A stretch of 64,000 nt of DNA from Phylloscopus collybita. Its lineage: Eukaryota; Chordata; Aves; Passeriformes; Phylloscopidae. The notes beneath the pieces were generated by a model that did not search any database, was not told the origin of the DNA, and saw only the letters and a list, made by a program, of their open reading frames with translations. Of this stretch, positions 50,751-62,490 are shown in pieces. The position numbers were made by a program, and so were the translations under genes. Each line of letters begins with the position of its first letter. The stretch's first letter is position 1. Location: positions 7,670,501 to 7,734,500 of the forward strand of contig JAJNNQ010000009.1 in the NCBI GenBank assembly GCA_027886175.1, read 5' to 3'.

Positions 50751-53700
50751 CCTCTCTCCCAAATCACAGAGATCAAGATCCTGCCCTGAAGTCCCTGGAG
50801 CAGAGTTGCATCCCCCAACTTTGCGGGGTGTGTGCGAGTGTTTGTGTAACTCAGCTGCTAATCCAGCTAGATGAGCAAGCAGGGTTCCCATGAAAAGATA
50901 CAGTGGAAGGCATTTTAGCTTTCCTAGATCAGATTTTTTTTAAAAAAAATGGTAATTTGTTACCATCAGACTCCTGGCAATATACCATGGGCTTTTTTCT
51001 AAACCAATTTGGTAACTGAGGTAATTCAAAGAACCAATTTCAGTTCTTATCTGGTTGTGAAGGATGAGATGGTTTCATACAGTTAGATTTTATCTCTGGA
51101 TGACAGCTCATATGTACATTTGCAACATATATGTTCTTTCATTTGGAGTTAAACACTTAAATACTTTAAAAACAATCTTCACATTAGCCCTAACTGGCAC
51201 AAGAGTCATGCCCTCTCCTTCCTCCCCTTTCAGAAATGGCTACCTACAGGAGCTGTTCAATTTTATAATTTTCTGATACATATGTTTCTCAATAGGTGAT
51301 TCTTAATATGTGTGTAGTGTTAAATTTCATCAAATAATCAAACTTTTTATGTGTAGTAGATCAAATTTTGTCCTGAAGAGCCTCCAGTGGTGGGAAACAT
51401 GAGTGCTGAAGAATGAAAAACAGCCCCCAACATAAAGTGTATTTTTAAAATGAGATCATCATAGTATTTAAAAAAATCTGGTCTTGCAACTTACACCTTT
51501 CAAAGACAAATCTAGACAAGTTTCAGCCGAACACTTTAGAAGAGAAACTTCTTTGTCTGAATGTGGACTGCATGCAATTTCTGACAGGTTTATACTGAGA
51601 TTTCTAAGTACTCACAAATGTAGTTTGAACATATTACTGTGAATTCTTACACAGTAATTACAAGCTTTAGTTTCTAGGTTTTATTGAATTAGGTGGATTT
51701 AGTTACACAGATGAGTTGAAAGAAATGTTCTTAAAAACAGATTTTATTCTGTGATCTATAGAAATAAATGGACAATGCTTGGAACATGATAGGTATATTT
51801 AGTGATTCTCTAATGTAAAATATATTCCTCCTATAGATGCTTTCCTAAAATGTTCTAACATAAAAATTATGAAGGCCTTGCTTGGGGAGATTTTAAGATG
51901 CTAATAATGTAAGATGCACGTAATGTAGCATGCAGTAGATTAAGCATTTAAAATAAACACACAAAACCAACCTGTGGTGTGTAGAAAGTTCACTGCATTC
52001 ACTTACGCTAAATGGATTGATATAAAATTCTCAGTGTCCATTAATGATTGAGCTTTTCTGTGAAATTGTATAATTTTCCCTTTAAAGTTATGTTTTATAA
52101 CTTTAGCTTCCCAGTTTTTGACAGAAGTAGTATGACTGTTCCTTCTGCTGCAATGAAAATCCTATTAATTTTGCTTCATACCTTTCAAAACCATGAAGAA
52201 TTGTACTTGGTGTTTGCATCTAGGTTAATGAAAGCTGATAAACTAAATGACCATTCCAAAAATATAGATATTTTGAAAGTACTTTTTTTTTCTAATGTGT
52301 AAGCTGATACTATTACTTTACTTTGAATCATCCTTTTCTTCGTTCTTTGAGAAATGACATTGAAGTTGTTTATTCATTAACTATACAGTGATGTGACTAA
52401 GAAGTTAGAAGCAATCACATTTATAAACCAGATTTCAGCAATACAAATTAAATTTTCTAAATTACAAACATGAATTAAGTTATGGCTTCTGAATGCATAG
52501 CATGATCACTAGACTTATGTGCAAAATAGAAGTAGAAAAGATGTCCTAAGCCCTACTGAAGGATTGTAACCAGAACTGTTTTTGATACTTGAAACAAAGC
52601 TTATTAAAGGGAGATGCTTGGATATAGTTTCTGTTATATTATTATGCTTCAGAGATCCAGAAGCATTTATGTAGTTAAGCAAGAAGTGTCACCATTTTTT
52701 CTTTTTTTAAATCATTTTCATGAGAGGTGTATTTGTGTTAATCTGAACTAGTACCAGGGGAACGATGTCAACAGAGGTTAGCTTAGACTTAAAAGTCCCA
52801 GAATACTTGTGTCAAAGACTTGATCAGATCCTCTCCAGGTGATGGGAATGGTGAGGCCACAACAGTTTGTAACAAGTTCTTCAGAGTGTGCTAACAGCAA
52901 TTTGAGAGCCTGCAGTGAAAGAGAGAAATAAAGGAGAAGATATTCTTAAAGGCTTTTGTGGATTTTCAAGAAGAGTGGGAGTGTTTGTTGCCAAGGCTGA
53001 AAAATACAAACTATGAAGAGCTAGCTCTTAGCTTGAATTGTATATATATTTGTGCTTTTATTCTTCTGTGTGTTTCTGACCTTGAAGAAGTTGTGGATAC
53101 TGTAGGGCATTCTTTCCTAGCTTTTTAACGAGCAGTGCAAATGAAGAGAGTATTTTTTAACTGCTTAGAAGGTTTCCTAAAGGTTCAAGGACACTTTCAA
53201 TGACCAATAAAAGATTGGCCAAACTAAAATAAAAATACTTTCTATTAGTCATTAAAAAAATGAATGCAAACTTAAATCTAAAAATCACTTGTCCTCCAGA
53301 CTTCACTCAGCTGAGTGTCAAGGTTCAAGCTTTGGACTACCTCTTTGGGAAATGGTCAGTACTTGGATTTAATGAGGTGTTAGATGCCTTGAGGTCATTT
53401 ATGATCAAAGTTGAGAAGTTCAGGGTAGATAAGCACATAAACTTCAACATTTCACTAGAATACTAATTGTCCTTGAAAATCTGATGTACAATATAGGTAG
53501 AGGTGGTAAAGAGTTCTTAGTAGAAGATAAGTTCTAGCTTACTGCAAGCACTCTGAACATCCTTTTGTTTCTGTGACAGTCAGAAGTGACCAGCAGGGAA
53601 AGTTTTTAGAGTCACCTGACTGACAAAACACTGAATTTTCATTTTGATGCCACATATCTCCAAATGCTACAGCAAATTAAAGTGCATGAGGTATTGTTTT

Positions 53701-54099
53701 AATTCATATTGTTTCTTTGCAGGTCAGTTTTAGGTATGTACCTTGTCACGAGTACCAACTGATTGTCTCTGCCCATCTAAGAATGACTTTTGGGAGTAGT
53801 GTAGAAGCAGGAAATGCTTCTTCCAGTAAATATTAGTGGGATCAGATCCCTGGACAGTAGTGGTTGAAAGGCCTGGGCTGAATTTCATGCTGGGGAGAAA
53901 ACAACTGTGAGAAATAACAGCTGACTTCTTTAGATTTTCCTCTCTAATATGATCTATTATTAATAAGATAAAAGATAAAATAAGGTAATAAGATAAAAGT
54001 AGCTAACTCTGCAAATACCAAGTGAAGCTCAAAGATTTCTGATACTTGCCATGAAACTTCAGTAACCCCTCTTCTTTTCTTTTTTCTTTTTTATTGCAG

Positions 54100-54121
54100 T
54101 CAGCAACTGTTTCTGATGGAG
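54100..54121 (+). CDS. RGS12: RGS12 22-nt microexon
   Basis: The exon is only 22 bases long, between a long pyrimidine-rich acceptor (cttttttattgcag, ending at 54099) and a GTAAGC donor at 54122. It encodes SATVSDG and the first base of a Glu codon completed by the next exon. SATVSDGE joins the LDDLE of the preceding exon exactly as in RGS12 of other vertebrates. It is the first exon shared by the long form and the predicted short form starting at 48114. It is too short for ordinary ORF detection. Skipping it would shift the frame (22 is not a multiple of three). Confidence 0.92.
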
Positions 54122-56210
54122 GTAAGCTGAAGCTTGTTTTTACTTTTATAATGAAAAATAATCAATTTTCCACAGTAAGCAACATAGTATGTGGTAAATT
54201 ATGTGAAATATTACAAGATTGAAGTCCAAGGTGGTGCAGAACTCTTTGGCTGCTTTGGGAACTGTGCCAGTGAAAATATTGCAGGATTGTGTTCACATAG
54301 TTTCACTGGTTTATTTGCATAATATTTTTATGGTACATTTATATATGCATGTTTTTTTATTATAACTAGGCTTCTTCATTCATAATAATAGAGGCAGAGC
54401 TGGTAGACTTCTGTGTAATTGGACAGCAGATAAAATCTCTTTCTCTGTTTTATTGTCCTTTACATACCTCGTTTGCTTTTAAAGAGATGCTCTAGCTTCT
54501 AAGTTGTAAGCTGCGTTGGTACATTTGTTGAGGTTCAACTTTCTTAAGTGTGATCCTTTTTGAGAAGGGGGTAAGTAATTTGATATTTCTAAAATCCCAG
54601 CATGGAACTTTGGCATTTCTGGAGTGCTTCGAATTAAACTCCTCTTTATTGCACATAAGCTGGTTTGTTTTGATTTTAGCATGCCTTTAATGTTTTAAAG
54701 GATGTCCACTCTTTGTTAAATATTAGAAGACAATTTCTCTGAAGCTTTGAAGTTAATTGAAACAGTTTAAAAAGGCTTCCTTAATGGAATAAAGGAACTT
54801 GTATAGTGTAGGGTATACAGGAGGTGGCTTTTCTCTTGTCTTCTCTGTCAGGAGTTGGTTCACTTGATCCTGCAGAGAAACTCAGGTATTTTTGTATTTG
54901 CTGTTTTTTGACAACATGACAAGACAAATTTATTAAATAGAAAGGGCAAAAGGGAGCAAGCTGTGATGCCGTAATCAGTGCAGAAAATTTTGAAAAAAAT
55001 ATTTGGAATGGTAAGGATAATTTTTTATATTAAATGTAAATGCAAATTAGCAATCCTATTTACAAAATTTCTTCATATCCTAATTTCTGATCCTTTTCAA
55101 GACTAAAACTGCACTTGAGAGAAACATTACTGTTTTGGTCCTTTTGCTGGAGCCATTTTCCAGTGCCTGACTTTGTCAGATATTTTCCTTCTCTACTGCT
55201 GACACAGTCTAATGCTTTACTGTACCTCTGTCTGGATGAGAAGGTAGAATCTGTGTTGTATCTGTCTTGCCTGCAAAGTGACAAAACAAGAAAACTGAAA
55301 ATAATAGTGTTTATTCTGCTTTCTATTTCTAGAATGTAGCCTGTGTTTTTCTGGGAAAAATATGTATTTTTTTTTCCTCCACATGTTACCTGCTTGATAT
55401 AAAATTCAATGCAGACCACAGAGTTTCTGATTGTGTATCTAGTTGTTGAGAACCAAAAATTTGATTGATTTTTTTTTATGTACTTGTTGCCTACCCAGAC
55501 TTGGAAATCCCTGGGATAGTACTCATACAATAATAATGTCAAGATTTTTTTATCCTTCCAGCTGAAAAATTATTTTAAAAATTTGACATATTTACAGTTT
55601 TCCCACTATAGCTTGTGTCTTATTCCAAATCTGTAGATAACTGTTTTCACAATTAATTCTATACAGTATTTTGAGCTCATGAAATCTATGGGCCATGTAA
55701 GGTCACAGAGGTGAAAGAACAGCCAAGAAGTTAAGTGCAATTTTCTGCTGAGTTGCATTCCTTATTTTTTTAGCTAGTTCAGAATTTAACAAGAACTCTC
55801 TCCTCACTGTTAAATGCTACCTAAGAAGGGGTATAATTTGTGTAAAAAGTGGTAGTTGAACTATATTGAATAATATTGAATCAATACTTAAATACCCAAA
55901 TTGTGGGTTGAAAAAATAGGAGCCAGAGAGACTGTAACCAAAAAAAGTGAAATTAAATAAATTCCTAATTCATTTCAAGCGGCATTGAGGAAAAAGTTCT
56001 GATTCATGTGTGAATTACATTTTCTAGCATTTACTGTCATTGAATATGGCACAGCACTGAAATTTTTTTCAGTTTTCCTTAATCTCACTAATATGCAAAT
56101 AGATCCACAGACTCAGATATTTTAGAGTATGTCTGGTTTAGAGAAATTTTCATCAGTGTAACCAGTAGTACAGCGCTGCATACTTCCCTTCCCAGACTAA
56201 ATCTTTATCA

Positions 56211-56522
56211 TCACAGAATCACAGAATGATTTGGAAGGGACTGTAAAGGGGAACTTGTTCCAACCCCCCTGCCATCCAACCTGGCCTTGACACTTCCAGG
56301 GATGGGACATTTACAGTTTCTCTGGGTGACCTGTTTTAGTGTTATCATCACTGTCAGAGTGAAAATTTTCTTATCTCTAATCTAAATCTACCCTCCTTCA
56401 GTTTAAAACCATTACTCTTTGTCTGCTCTTGTCAGAAGTCCCTCTCCAGCTCTCTTGTAGCCCCCTTTAAGTACTGGAAGGTGCTCTAAGGTCTTTCCAG
56501 GCCCTTCTCTTCTGCTTGGAAT
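56211..56522 (-). mobile_element. CR1 LINE 3' end with terminal 8-bp repeats
   Basis: The + strand begins tcacagaatcacagaatgat, the reverse complement of the CR1 terminal repeats, and continues with ttggaagggactgtaaaggg, caacccccctgccatccaac, ctggccttgacacttccagg, and the ctaatctaaatctaccctcc stretch, ending near cttctcttctgcttgga. This is a typical 5'-truncated, about 310-bp CR1 copy inserted antisense to RGS12. It is relatively well preserved compared with the other copies. Confidence 0.93.
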
Positions 56523-58836
56523 TATTAATTAATATTAGTATTTGTACATATAACTAGATACTATAAATATTGTTGTTAAGCTTTAGTTTGGGAAGAAAAT
56601 TCGTGTGTAAAAAGCAATTATGTGTTTATATATCTCTTCAGTATGGTGGGAGGCACAACAGCTCTTTGTACATTTTCTTTCCAAAGTCAATGAAGATTTA
56701 TGTCATATGGCTTTTATTATGTTAAAGCCTGGCCCTGGAAACCATCTACCCCTTGTTGTGTTTATTTTATATTTTACATCCCTTGCGTGTGCAAGGCTGG
56801 GATGTTCTTATCAGCCAAAACTCTGCACTTGGGCACTGCAAGAGAGCTAACGTGTAAATTAGTGTTGTTTCCAGACGTGCTGACCAGTGGCAACTCTTAA
56901 CTGTAATTGATTTGTGTAATGAATTGCGGACTTGTAATAATGCTTAGATGCAAGATTATTGCTGTAGATCAACTAATCTGCAGCACCTCTGCTCTAGGAG
57001 TAGCAGGAATCATTTTATGTTGCTACAGCGACCTGTAATTAGCAGGTTTCTCTTACTTCCCACCTCAGAAACTGTCCTTTGCTGCTGACTGTGGAAGCAG
57101 TGGGAGTGTGTACACAGCATGCAGGCTGTGCCTGGTGTTCTGAGCCCTGTGCCATCTGAATTGTCACAGGGATGATCAATCGTCCCCAGCTAATGTCTGA
57201 CTTGGCTATTTATACCCGGAAGGCACTTTAGAAAGGGAAAACCTTAAGGTCAGAGGATCTATAACAGAAGTGCCATCATCATTCATCTCCCAGACAGAGG
57301 CAGTGAGGTATCTGAGCTAGTGAGAATGTCTGAGTCAGTTCTCACCTGCTATTCCCTTCAGAGTTAAGTTCCACAAAGCTGAAGTCTGTTATTTCCAAAT
57401 ACTTCAGCCTACTAGATACTATATGCATATATTTTTTCGTAAGATACTATTTTGCTGTAGTTTCTGCTGATTTTTGCTTTTAGTGTTCATCACTTGGAAA
57501 GAATTTTCGTAAGGAATAGTGTTCCTAAAGACCTTTCTGAAAGGAATCTGATGTATGCAGTAATGAATAATGTAAAACTGTATTTAGAAAAGTAACTGAA
57601 GAAGGTAAGGCAAAAAATTCACAGTGAAGTGCAAAGTAAAGCAAAACACTGTTTATGCTTTTTACACTATAAAGACAGATGGATTATTTCCTCTAACAGG
57701 TATATGACTTATTTGCCAGTTCTGCTGGTGGTGCATGCTCACTGTAGCTGTATTCCAATGTAGCATAAATAATTCAAGTTCCTTTAGCAGCAGTGGCAAA
57801 AGGTCTTGTCTTTAAATTATTTATGTAGCATTTTATAATGCTTTGTGTTAAGTATAGTATTGCTTCCCTCTGCTTGAAGCCACGAGGGTAAGGAATCAAT
57901 TTGTTTAGAATGGTGTTAGAGGCTCCCAGGAATTGCTGTGGGGAAACGTGTTAGCTTCTCTCATCCCAAAATTGCAGAGGAACAATGTGCTGCACAGTCA
58001 GACTAATCTACACCCAATGGGTTCCGGGACGTTTCAGCTGAACTTGGTATGGATTCAGAAGGATGGCTTTCAGTGAAGGGCTTGAAGTATTTGATTAAGT
58101 GGCACCACAGTGGTTCTTACCAGCTTTATCCAGGTAATGTATTTAGTGATTAACTAGAATATCTTAATTATATGATTGTATGCGTTCTGGTGATTATGAG
58201 GGATATGCTTAGCTTCTCACAACAATGAGAAGTATTTGTAGTTTGAAATATGTATACAAGAGACATACAAATGCATACAAAAGAGCCTTCATTTATTGTA
58301 TTCAGGCTTACAGCTTTATATTATCCAAACCAAAACTTTGGAAGCTATCTTATCCTGAAACTTTTAAGATTTAGTTGATGAAATGCCTGTATTTTCTTAC
58401 AGAATATTGTTTTTGTAAAATTAATAAAACCAAGACCCTCCATGGAATATGTAAACACAAAAAGTGCAAAATACTGCATTTTGGGATTTTTTAGATCCCA
58501 TTCTGTATCAGTTCTGTATTTCCAAAAGATAATAAAGGAAACTGAATGAGCTTGCACTCAAAGTAGTTTTTCCTCACTAGGTATGTTGCTATCAGACAGA
58601 ACAAAAGTAAAGTTAGGTCCCTGGGATTTGAAATGTTTGAGCAAGGGCCTCCTTTCCCAGGTAATACAAGATAAGTTGGTGCTTCCCCCAGTGATGACAA
58701 AGGAAGGCAGGCATTTGGAAACTTCTCAGCATTGCTGGAGTCCGTGTCGTCCATGCAGAGCTGGGATTTTTCACATTAAACTCCTCTGGCAACCTGAGAT
58801 TCCCAATTGCTCCTTTTCTTTTTTGAAATACTTTAC

Positions 58837-58866
58837 GAGGAGGAGGAAGAGGAGGAGGAGGAGGAG
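58837..58866 (+). repeat. GGA/GAG microsatellite
   Basis: Ten GAG-type units with one GAA interruption. The purine-rich strand is on the transcript side, so it could act as a splicing enhancer-like tract, but no exon is recognised nearby. Confidence 0.85.
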
Positions 58867-61800
58867 TAGTCCACTTTGCACAACAGCTCTTTGGTGAGAA
58901 CATTTGAGGGTGGGAGTCAGGTCTCTGTGTTTCCTCTGATGATCATCACAGAGGGCTCATTAGATGAAATATGTGACCTGGTTGGAAAGTTTCTCCATTC
59001 CTGCTTTCCAAGGTGGGCTGCGAGTACCTAGGAATGCATGAGCTGTGAGAGTCAGGAAACCTGATGCTGGAGTCTTACATTGGAAACATTCCTCTGCAAG
59101 AGGAGTGGGAGCAGGAGTTATGCCTTACACAGTCTTCATTTAAGTGTGATTTGGATGAATTGAGTACTAATGTTAGAGTCGTGAGGTGTTTTTCCTTCCA
59201 TCTAACTTTCTTTTTCTCCAGTTCTAAATGGTATATCTGCACTAGGCTGTAACTCTTTTAATTGCAACTGATGATCTGTGTGGTAAAAGAAACTAGAATA
59301 ACCAAGCCTTTTCTGGCAAACAACCTTTTCTGTATTGTTTTCAGCTTGGCAGGTGCCACAGCAGAAAGCTCTACAGATTTTTAAAGCAAATTGACTGCAT
59401 CTTTTCATTAAGGGAAACCAAAGCTGTGCCAGGGTTAAGTATAAATTAAAATAGTTATTTTTGAAAAAAGTCTTAATTACCTAAATTAAATCTACCAGAA
59501 CAGAGGCAGTTTACTGGGAATGAGTAATTCCTTAATGCTGTGTTAACACATTGGAGGGCTTGTGCACGTAGCTCTTTGGTTGTTGGAAATAGAGTCTTAT
59601 TTTGGTTCATTTGTTTTCGTGGGATCTCCAGAGCTGGGAGCGTATCAGAGGAGGGAGAACCCAGTGCAGTGTAGAGGAGTGTAACTCTGAGGAGCTGGAG
59701 AGAGCAGGCAGCTGGTAGCAATTAAAGGTAGTTAGCAGTTACCCACTGGTGTAAACACCGGAGGCTGTAATTGCAGTTTGGTTTCCCTGCTGCCATGGGG
59801 AAATTGAACGCCTGCCACTGGGAGGGCGGTGATGCTGACTGGCTGATGATTGCTGGGCTGCCACTTCCCAGTCCCTTCTGAGTCCTGAGGCACTGTGACT
59901 CCAGCATCCAGAGTTGAGCTCTTGGTGTGGCTGCTCCCTAATGTCTCTCTGTCAGCCAAGGAGGTTTCAGGGGTTTGGTATGTGGGATGAGTTTGCCTTT
60001 CTGACTTTGCCTGAAAGGAACAAGGAAATTTTCATCATTCATCGCTGGAGAATGCTGGGGATTGAACCCTCCAGGAGTGAGGCAGTATCTGAAACTGTTC
60101 CAGATCTATCAAGAACAGTGGGTGTCTATTTATATCCTGGACTGTAAAATAGAACATACCCACCTGCAGAGTTAAAGCAAAATACTTCAGATAATAAATT
60201 TAGATATCATTACCTTCAGATTCACATTAACTTCTTTCACAATAGTTTCACTGTGGTGACAGGTATTCTCTAATGAAGTTAACAGTTGGCTTGGTTATGC
60301 TCTTTCATGTGTTTTAAAGGAAAAAGTGAATAAATATTTGTGTAAGAAAATTTGGCAATATTTGCTGAGTGTTTGTAATTAGCTTTGATTAATGTGGTGA
60401 TTAGGCGAAGAAAATTATTTATATACCTGATTTGTTACTAGTGTCCTTAAATATTATCATTGTTGAGAATGCAAAGTTACATTTTGTTCTTCCCTCATCT
60501 AATTCTGTATCTTTGTCTTGTTTTATTTTTGTTTTAAAAAAGAGCTTTGCTTTCAGAAACTCAGAGTAGTTAACTATTACATCTTAGTGAATATTTCTGA
60601 GCTAAGAAAATGTTTAGAAATGAAGTTTCAGGACTCTTAAAATTATTTTTCTTATCTTTACAACTATCTTTATAACTTTTCCAGTGCTTGTAACTGTTTT
60701 TGAATAGTACATTTTTTCAAAACTCTTTTGGAAGGGAGGAAGAGTGAAGTTTTATAACATGAAGTTTGGAAATGCAAAGTGCTTTCAAATACTTCTAACA
60801 TGAAAGGAGACCTTGGGAGATCGTATAAAGTAGGGGTTTTTTTGGTGAAATTACTCATTACTTTAGTTAGTCTAAGTGATTAACTGAAGAAAAGCATAAA
60901 AATCTCCCTGTGAAGCACAGTCCATTTCTGACTGGTTGTGAATTTAGTTTTCTCAAACAGATTGCATCTCTAGTGATCTGCATATTTGCTTTTCCTTTTG
61001 GCATAAAATTGCTGAATATACCATCTCTTTAATTTGAGGGTATTATTTTCTCACATCTGTTATAGCAAAATTTTCAAATAATTGGATATCTGTGATTTTT
61101 TCATCCCTTCATCAAAGACTCTGATTCAGTTTGGCATCTCTCTATGTGCAACCTGTCCTGCTCGAAGCAGGGGGATCAGACCAGGTAGCTCAGGCTTTAG
61201 TTGTGTCTCCACAATGAATTAAAGCTTGCATCACCTCTGTGAAGTGTGTAGCAGTGGGTTCAGCATTACCACTCCTACATTTGTGTACACTGGGAGCTGG
61301 AGGGACCATCCTGTAAAAGGGTGTGCAAGAAAAATGACAAATCTGTGAGTAGAGCCCTGTTGTAAGCAGTTCTCTCTCTTAGAGCAGTCATTTCTTTCCC
61401 CTTTCTACTTCTGTGAACAAATGGTCACTTTGACATGTTTTGTGTGCCTGTTGTGTTTACTGACATGACAAAGATGACCTGGAGTTAATACTTGAAATTG
61501 TTAGGCTGCTACACAAGAGGGTTTTTGGGTTTTTTTTTTGTGTTTCCCTGAATTATCCATGGGTTCTTGTTAATTTGTTTCTGGGAATAAAAAATCACTT
61601 CTGTTTTTTCAAGATCTAAAAATCAGGTAATTTCTCATCTTGGAGTCTCTAGGTTATTCCAATATGTTGGCTGGAGTCTGGAAGGGATCCCACAATAAAC
61701 CATAAACAATTGAGGATCTGTGGTTTGATGTCTCTTACTTCCTATGGATGAGGAAGGCATCCCTTACTAGCTCATTTTCCTAATCTTTTCCACAATTGAC

Positions 61801-62320
61801 TCCTCTACTAAATTTTCAGTATTAATGGGAATCTTGTATTTCCATGTAAATTTTTACAGATTGCCTGTCTACCAATTGAAGTGTATATGAAATTTTGCTA
61901 TTTCCTATCACCTAATAGGTTTTTGCCCACATTCTGGTGAACAGTGTGTTCTTGAAGGTCAACTTTTCTTGGATAATCTTATGAAGGAGTGCAGTCGATA
62001 CTGTGAGAAATATAAAGAGCAAACTATATTTTATGTTGTGGAACAAGAAAAAAGATTTTGTTTTGGGCCTGCCCCTTTTGCTTCTGTCAGGGGACTGCTG
62101 TTAAGACTTATTCAATTTTCTTTGCAGTGGAACAGAAGAAACTTGAGAGGTGTTTGGGGTGGTTTTTTTTTTCTCTACAGGTGCTCTTAATAAAAATGGA
62201 GAGGTATATTTAGAAGTCTGCACCACTGTGAGCTGGAGCAGTAGGTGTGAAAAATAAACAATACTGAAGAGTAAAAGTGAATAGCACTTTATTGACAGAT
62301 GTAATTTCCTTTATTAACAG

Positions 62321-62490
62321 AGCTGAATAGCACTGAATTGAAAGACTGCATCAGTGAAAACAGCCTGAGTAGCAATGCCAGCCTCCCCAGCGTGCAGAGC
62401 TGCCGGCGACTGCGGGAAAGGAGAGTTGCGAGCTGGGCTGTTTCCTTTGAGCGTCTTCTGCAGGATTCTGTTGGTATTAAATATTTTTCG
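62321..62490 (+). CDS. RGS12: RGS12 exon entering the RGS domain
   Basis: The acceptor cctttattaacag ends at 62320 and the donor TCG then GTGAGT is at 62490. With the G carried over from the microexon, the 170 bases give 57 codons (residues 667-723 of the long form) and end in phase 0. The translation contains SLSSNASLPSVQSCRRLRER and then VASWAVSFERLLQD, followed by SVGIKYFS. The last part is the first helix of the RGS domain, the catalytic-accelerating unit that stabilises the transition state of G-alpha GTP hydrolysis. The next exon, which should start with a FLRKEFSEEN-like sequence, is not found in the remaining 1.5 kb, so the gene is truncated by the window edge. Confidence 0.95.

Larger units (their letters stand above)
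34137..54099 (+). other. RGS12: RGS12 intron containing an internal promoter candidate
   Basis: This is about 20 kb between the 40-codon exon and the microexon. It contains the alternative first exon at 48114, an ancient LINE (41095-41715), a CTG run, small tandem repeats, a dispersed-repeat fragment near 38.5 kb and candidate CTCF cores. GC-richer patches at 39070-39540, 40200-40470 and 41890-42250 have open frames without recognisable domains. Confidence 0.85.
54122..62320 (+). other. RGS12: RGS12 intron between microexon and RGS-domain exon
   Basis: This is about 8.2 kb of AT-rich intron. It contains a CR1 3' tail (56211-56522) and a GGA-rich microsatellite (58837-58866). Open frames up to 160 codons (55060-55542 minus) show no recognisable domain. 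I see no coding exon. Confidence 0.85.

Noticed and set aside
55060..55542. A 160-codon minus-strand open frame in the last complete intron
   Set aside because: Low-complexity, AT-driven composition with no recognisable domain; antisense to the intron with no splice partners evident.
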